Shown here: piece after piece, positions 63,150 to 64,000 of the stretch
Layout of the letters: each line of letters starts with the position of its first letter
Numbering within the stretch: the stretch's first letter is position 1
Source: Caproiciproducens galactitolivorans
GTDB lineage: Bacteria > Bacillota > Clostridia > Oscillospirales > Acutalibacteraceae
Direction of reading: 5' to 3'
DNA length: 64,000 nucleotides
Assembly: GCF_004768785.1 (NCBI RefSeq)
Contig: NZ_SRMQ01000005.1
Coordinates: 62,001 to 126,000 of the forward strand
Made by a program: the position numbers and the translations under genes
The notes under the pieces: model-generated
Database searches by the model: none
The model's input: the letters and a program-made list of their open reading frames with translations, nothing else
Told to the model about the DNA's origin: nothing

Positions 63150-63753
63150 GGTTTAAGATCCTTTCAATTAAATTATTATCACGCTGCACTTTATGCTTTT
63201 CGGCATGAAGGATATGAATGATTTCCTCCGCTGCCTGTTCCACCGTATCATTTATAACGGCGTAATCATAATGGACGGCTTGTAATATTTCATCCCGCGC
63301 AACCATAAGCCGCTTCTGAATAACGTCGTCGCTATCCGTACGGCGGTTTCTCAAGCGGTTTTCAAGAACCTTCAGCGATGGAGGCAAAATGAAGATACCG
63401 ACACAGTCCGGGCACTTGCTTTGAACCTGCGCCCCGCCCTGCACTTCAATTTCCAATACCACATCCAAGCCTTCTGAAAGCCATTTCTCAATTGGTTTTT
63501 TTGGGGTTCCGTAAAAATTTCCGCAGTACCCGGCACTTTCGAGCATCTCGCCGTTTTCCGCCATCTCCTGGAATTTTTCCTTCGTTAAAAAATAATAATC
63601 CTTTCCATCGATTTCACCCTCCCTTGGAGGACGTGTTGTCGCGGATACGGAAAGACGGATATTGGGGTCTTTCTCCAGCAAATGTTTCAGTACCGTGTCC
63701 TTCCCAACCCCGGACGGGCCGGAAAAAACAATCAGAAGACCTTTACTCTTCAT
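63142..63753 (-). CDS. gmk: Guanylate kinase
   Basis: 203 residues. P-loop GPSGVGKDT (12-20), [21 protein letters not shown] for GMP binding, LRNRRTDSD in the lid. Converts GMP to GDP. Overlaps remA by 11 bases. Confidence 0.96.
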   Translation of the reverse strand: MKSKGLLIVFSGPSGVGKDTVLKHLLEKDPNIRLSVSATTRPPREGEIDGKDYYFLTKEKFQEMAENGEMLESAGYCGNFYGTPKKPIEKWLSEGLDVVLEIEVQGGAQVQSKCPDCVGIFILPPSLKVLENRLRNRRTDSDDVIQKRLMVARDEILQAVHYDYAVINDTVEQAAEEIIHILHAEKHKVQRDNNLIERILNHA

Positions 63754-64000
63754 CTTCTTCCAGTTCCTCCTCGGTCAAATCCTCTTCGCGGTCGTTCAGG
63801 CGGTTGGCTACCGTTTCCGGCTGTACGGCCGACAGGATTACATGGTCGCTGTCCGTAATAATAACCGCTCTGGTACGGCGCCCGTAAGTCGCGTCGATCA
63901 AGGTACCCCTTTCTTTTGCATCCTGAATAACGCGTTTAATTGGGGCGGATTCCGGGCTTACAATTGCCACAAGACGATTTGCGGAAACCATATTGCCAAA
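63743..64000 (-). CDS. remA: RemA-type DUF370 regulator (5' end at window edge)
   Basis: 85 visible residues. [47 protein letters not shown] is the RemA core. The frame continues through Phe-Gly-Asn at the edge, so the real start is outside the window and the internal ATG at 63991 is not it. Bacillus RemA activates matrix and osmoprotection genes. The acidic tail ([16 protein letters not shown]) is longer than in Bacillus. Confidence 0.9.
   Translation of the reverse strand, partial: FGNMVSANRLVAIVSPESAPIKRVIQDAKERGTLIDATYGRRTRAVIITDSDHVILSAVQPETVANRLNDREEDLTEEELEEDEE

Overview
This 64 kb window looks like one uninterrupted stretch of chromosome from an endospore-forming member of the Clostridia, most like the Ruminococcaceae/Oscillospiraceae group. 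The base composition is moderate. Sporulation genes are present (spoIIM, cwlD-like amidase, spoIVA, sipL-like, a 26-codon spoVM, a SpoIVFB-like protease). Regulation is Gram-positive in style (tyrosine T-box, lysine riboswitch, RemA, PrkC/PrpC). Many genes start with TTG behind a GGTGG or GGAGG ribosome binding site. I see no rRNA, prophage, insertion sequence or CRISPR array.

Layout, left to right. (1) 1-4165, plus strand: end of dxs, then tlyA, nadK, argR, recN. (2) 4166-8540: a consensus promoter and tyrosine T-box leader controlling tyrS, then a large YfhO-type membrane protein. (3) 8504-12220, minus strand: lysine biosynthesis operon asd-dapA-dapB plus a stand-alone tandem-ACT protein, led by a lysine riboswitch whose promoter overlaps the divergent queA promoter. 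(4) 12221-19503, plus strand: queA-tgt, yajC, a small membrane protein, the SCIFF ranthipeptide precursor and its radical SAM maturase, proC, spoIIM, xerD. (5) 19523-27100, mostly minus: a second Xer-type recombinase with a 30-bp palindrome at its promoter, a Cys-rich small protein, a DUF6873-like protein, an efflux adaptor/permease pair with no ATPase gene beside it, radA, the amidase, and a heptad-repeat coiled-coil gene. (6) 27105-27505: five tRNA genes (Val, Asp, Phe, Gly, Cys in transcription order).

(7) 27586-48044, minus: hslO, a methyltransferase, a TrpR-like regulator, the proteostasis block engB-lon-clpX-clpP-tig, a phosphoesterase, thrC, yraN-rnhB-ylqF-lepB-lepB-rplS, a radical SAM pair (TIGR03936/TIGR03960 type), a SpoIVFB-like protease with a one-span partner, and nfnB-nfnA for electron bifurcation. 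(8) 48157-51223: spoIVA beside a SipL-like gene, which links two partners in spore-coat basement assembly. (9) 51332-64000, minus: spoVM, a 54-codon Cys-rich membrane peptide, thiN, rsgA, prkC, prpC, rlmN, rsmB, a Zn protease, fmt, def, priA, rpoZ, gmk and remA. This follows the order of the Bacillus subtilis priA-to-spoVM region.

The least described items are the 54-codon membrane peptide ahead of spoVM, the ranthipeptide locus, the free-standing aspartokinase-type ACT protein under a lysine riboswitch, the palindrome-controlled recombinase, and the SpoIVFB-like protease paired with a short SpoIVFA-like protein that lacks an M23 domain. All family assignments come from reading motifs in the translated sequence; no database search was run.
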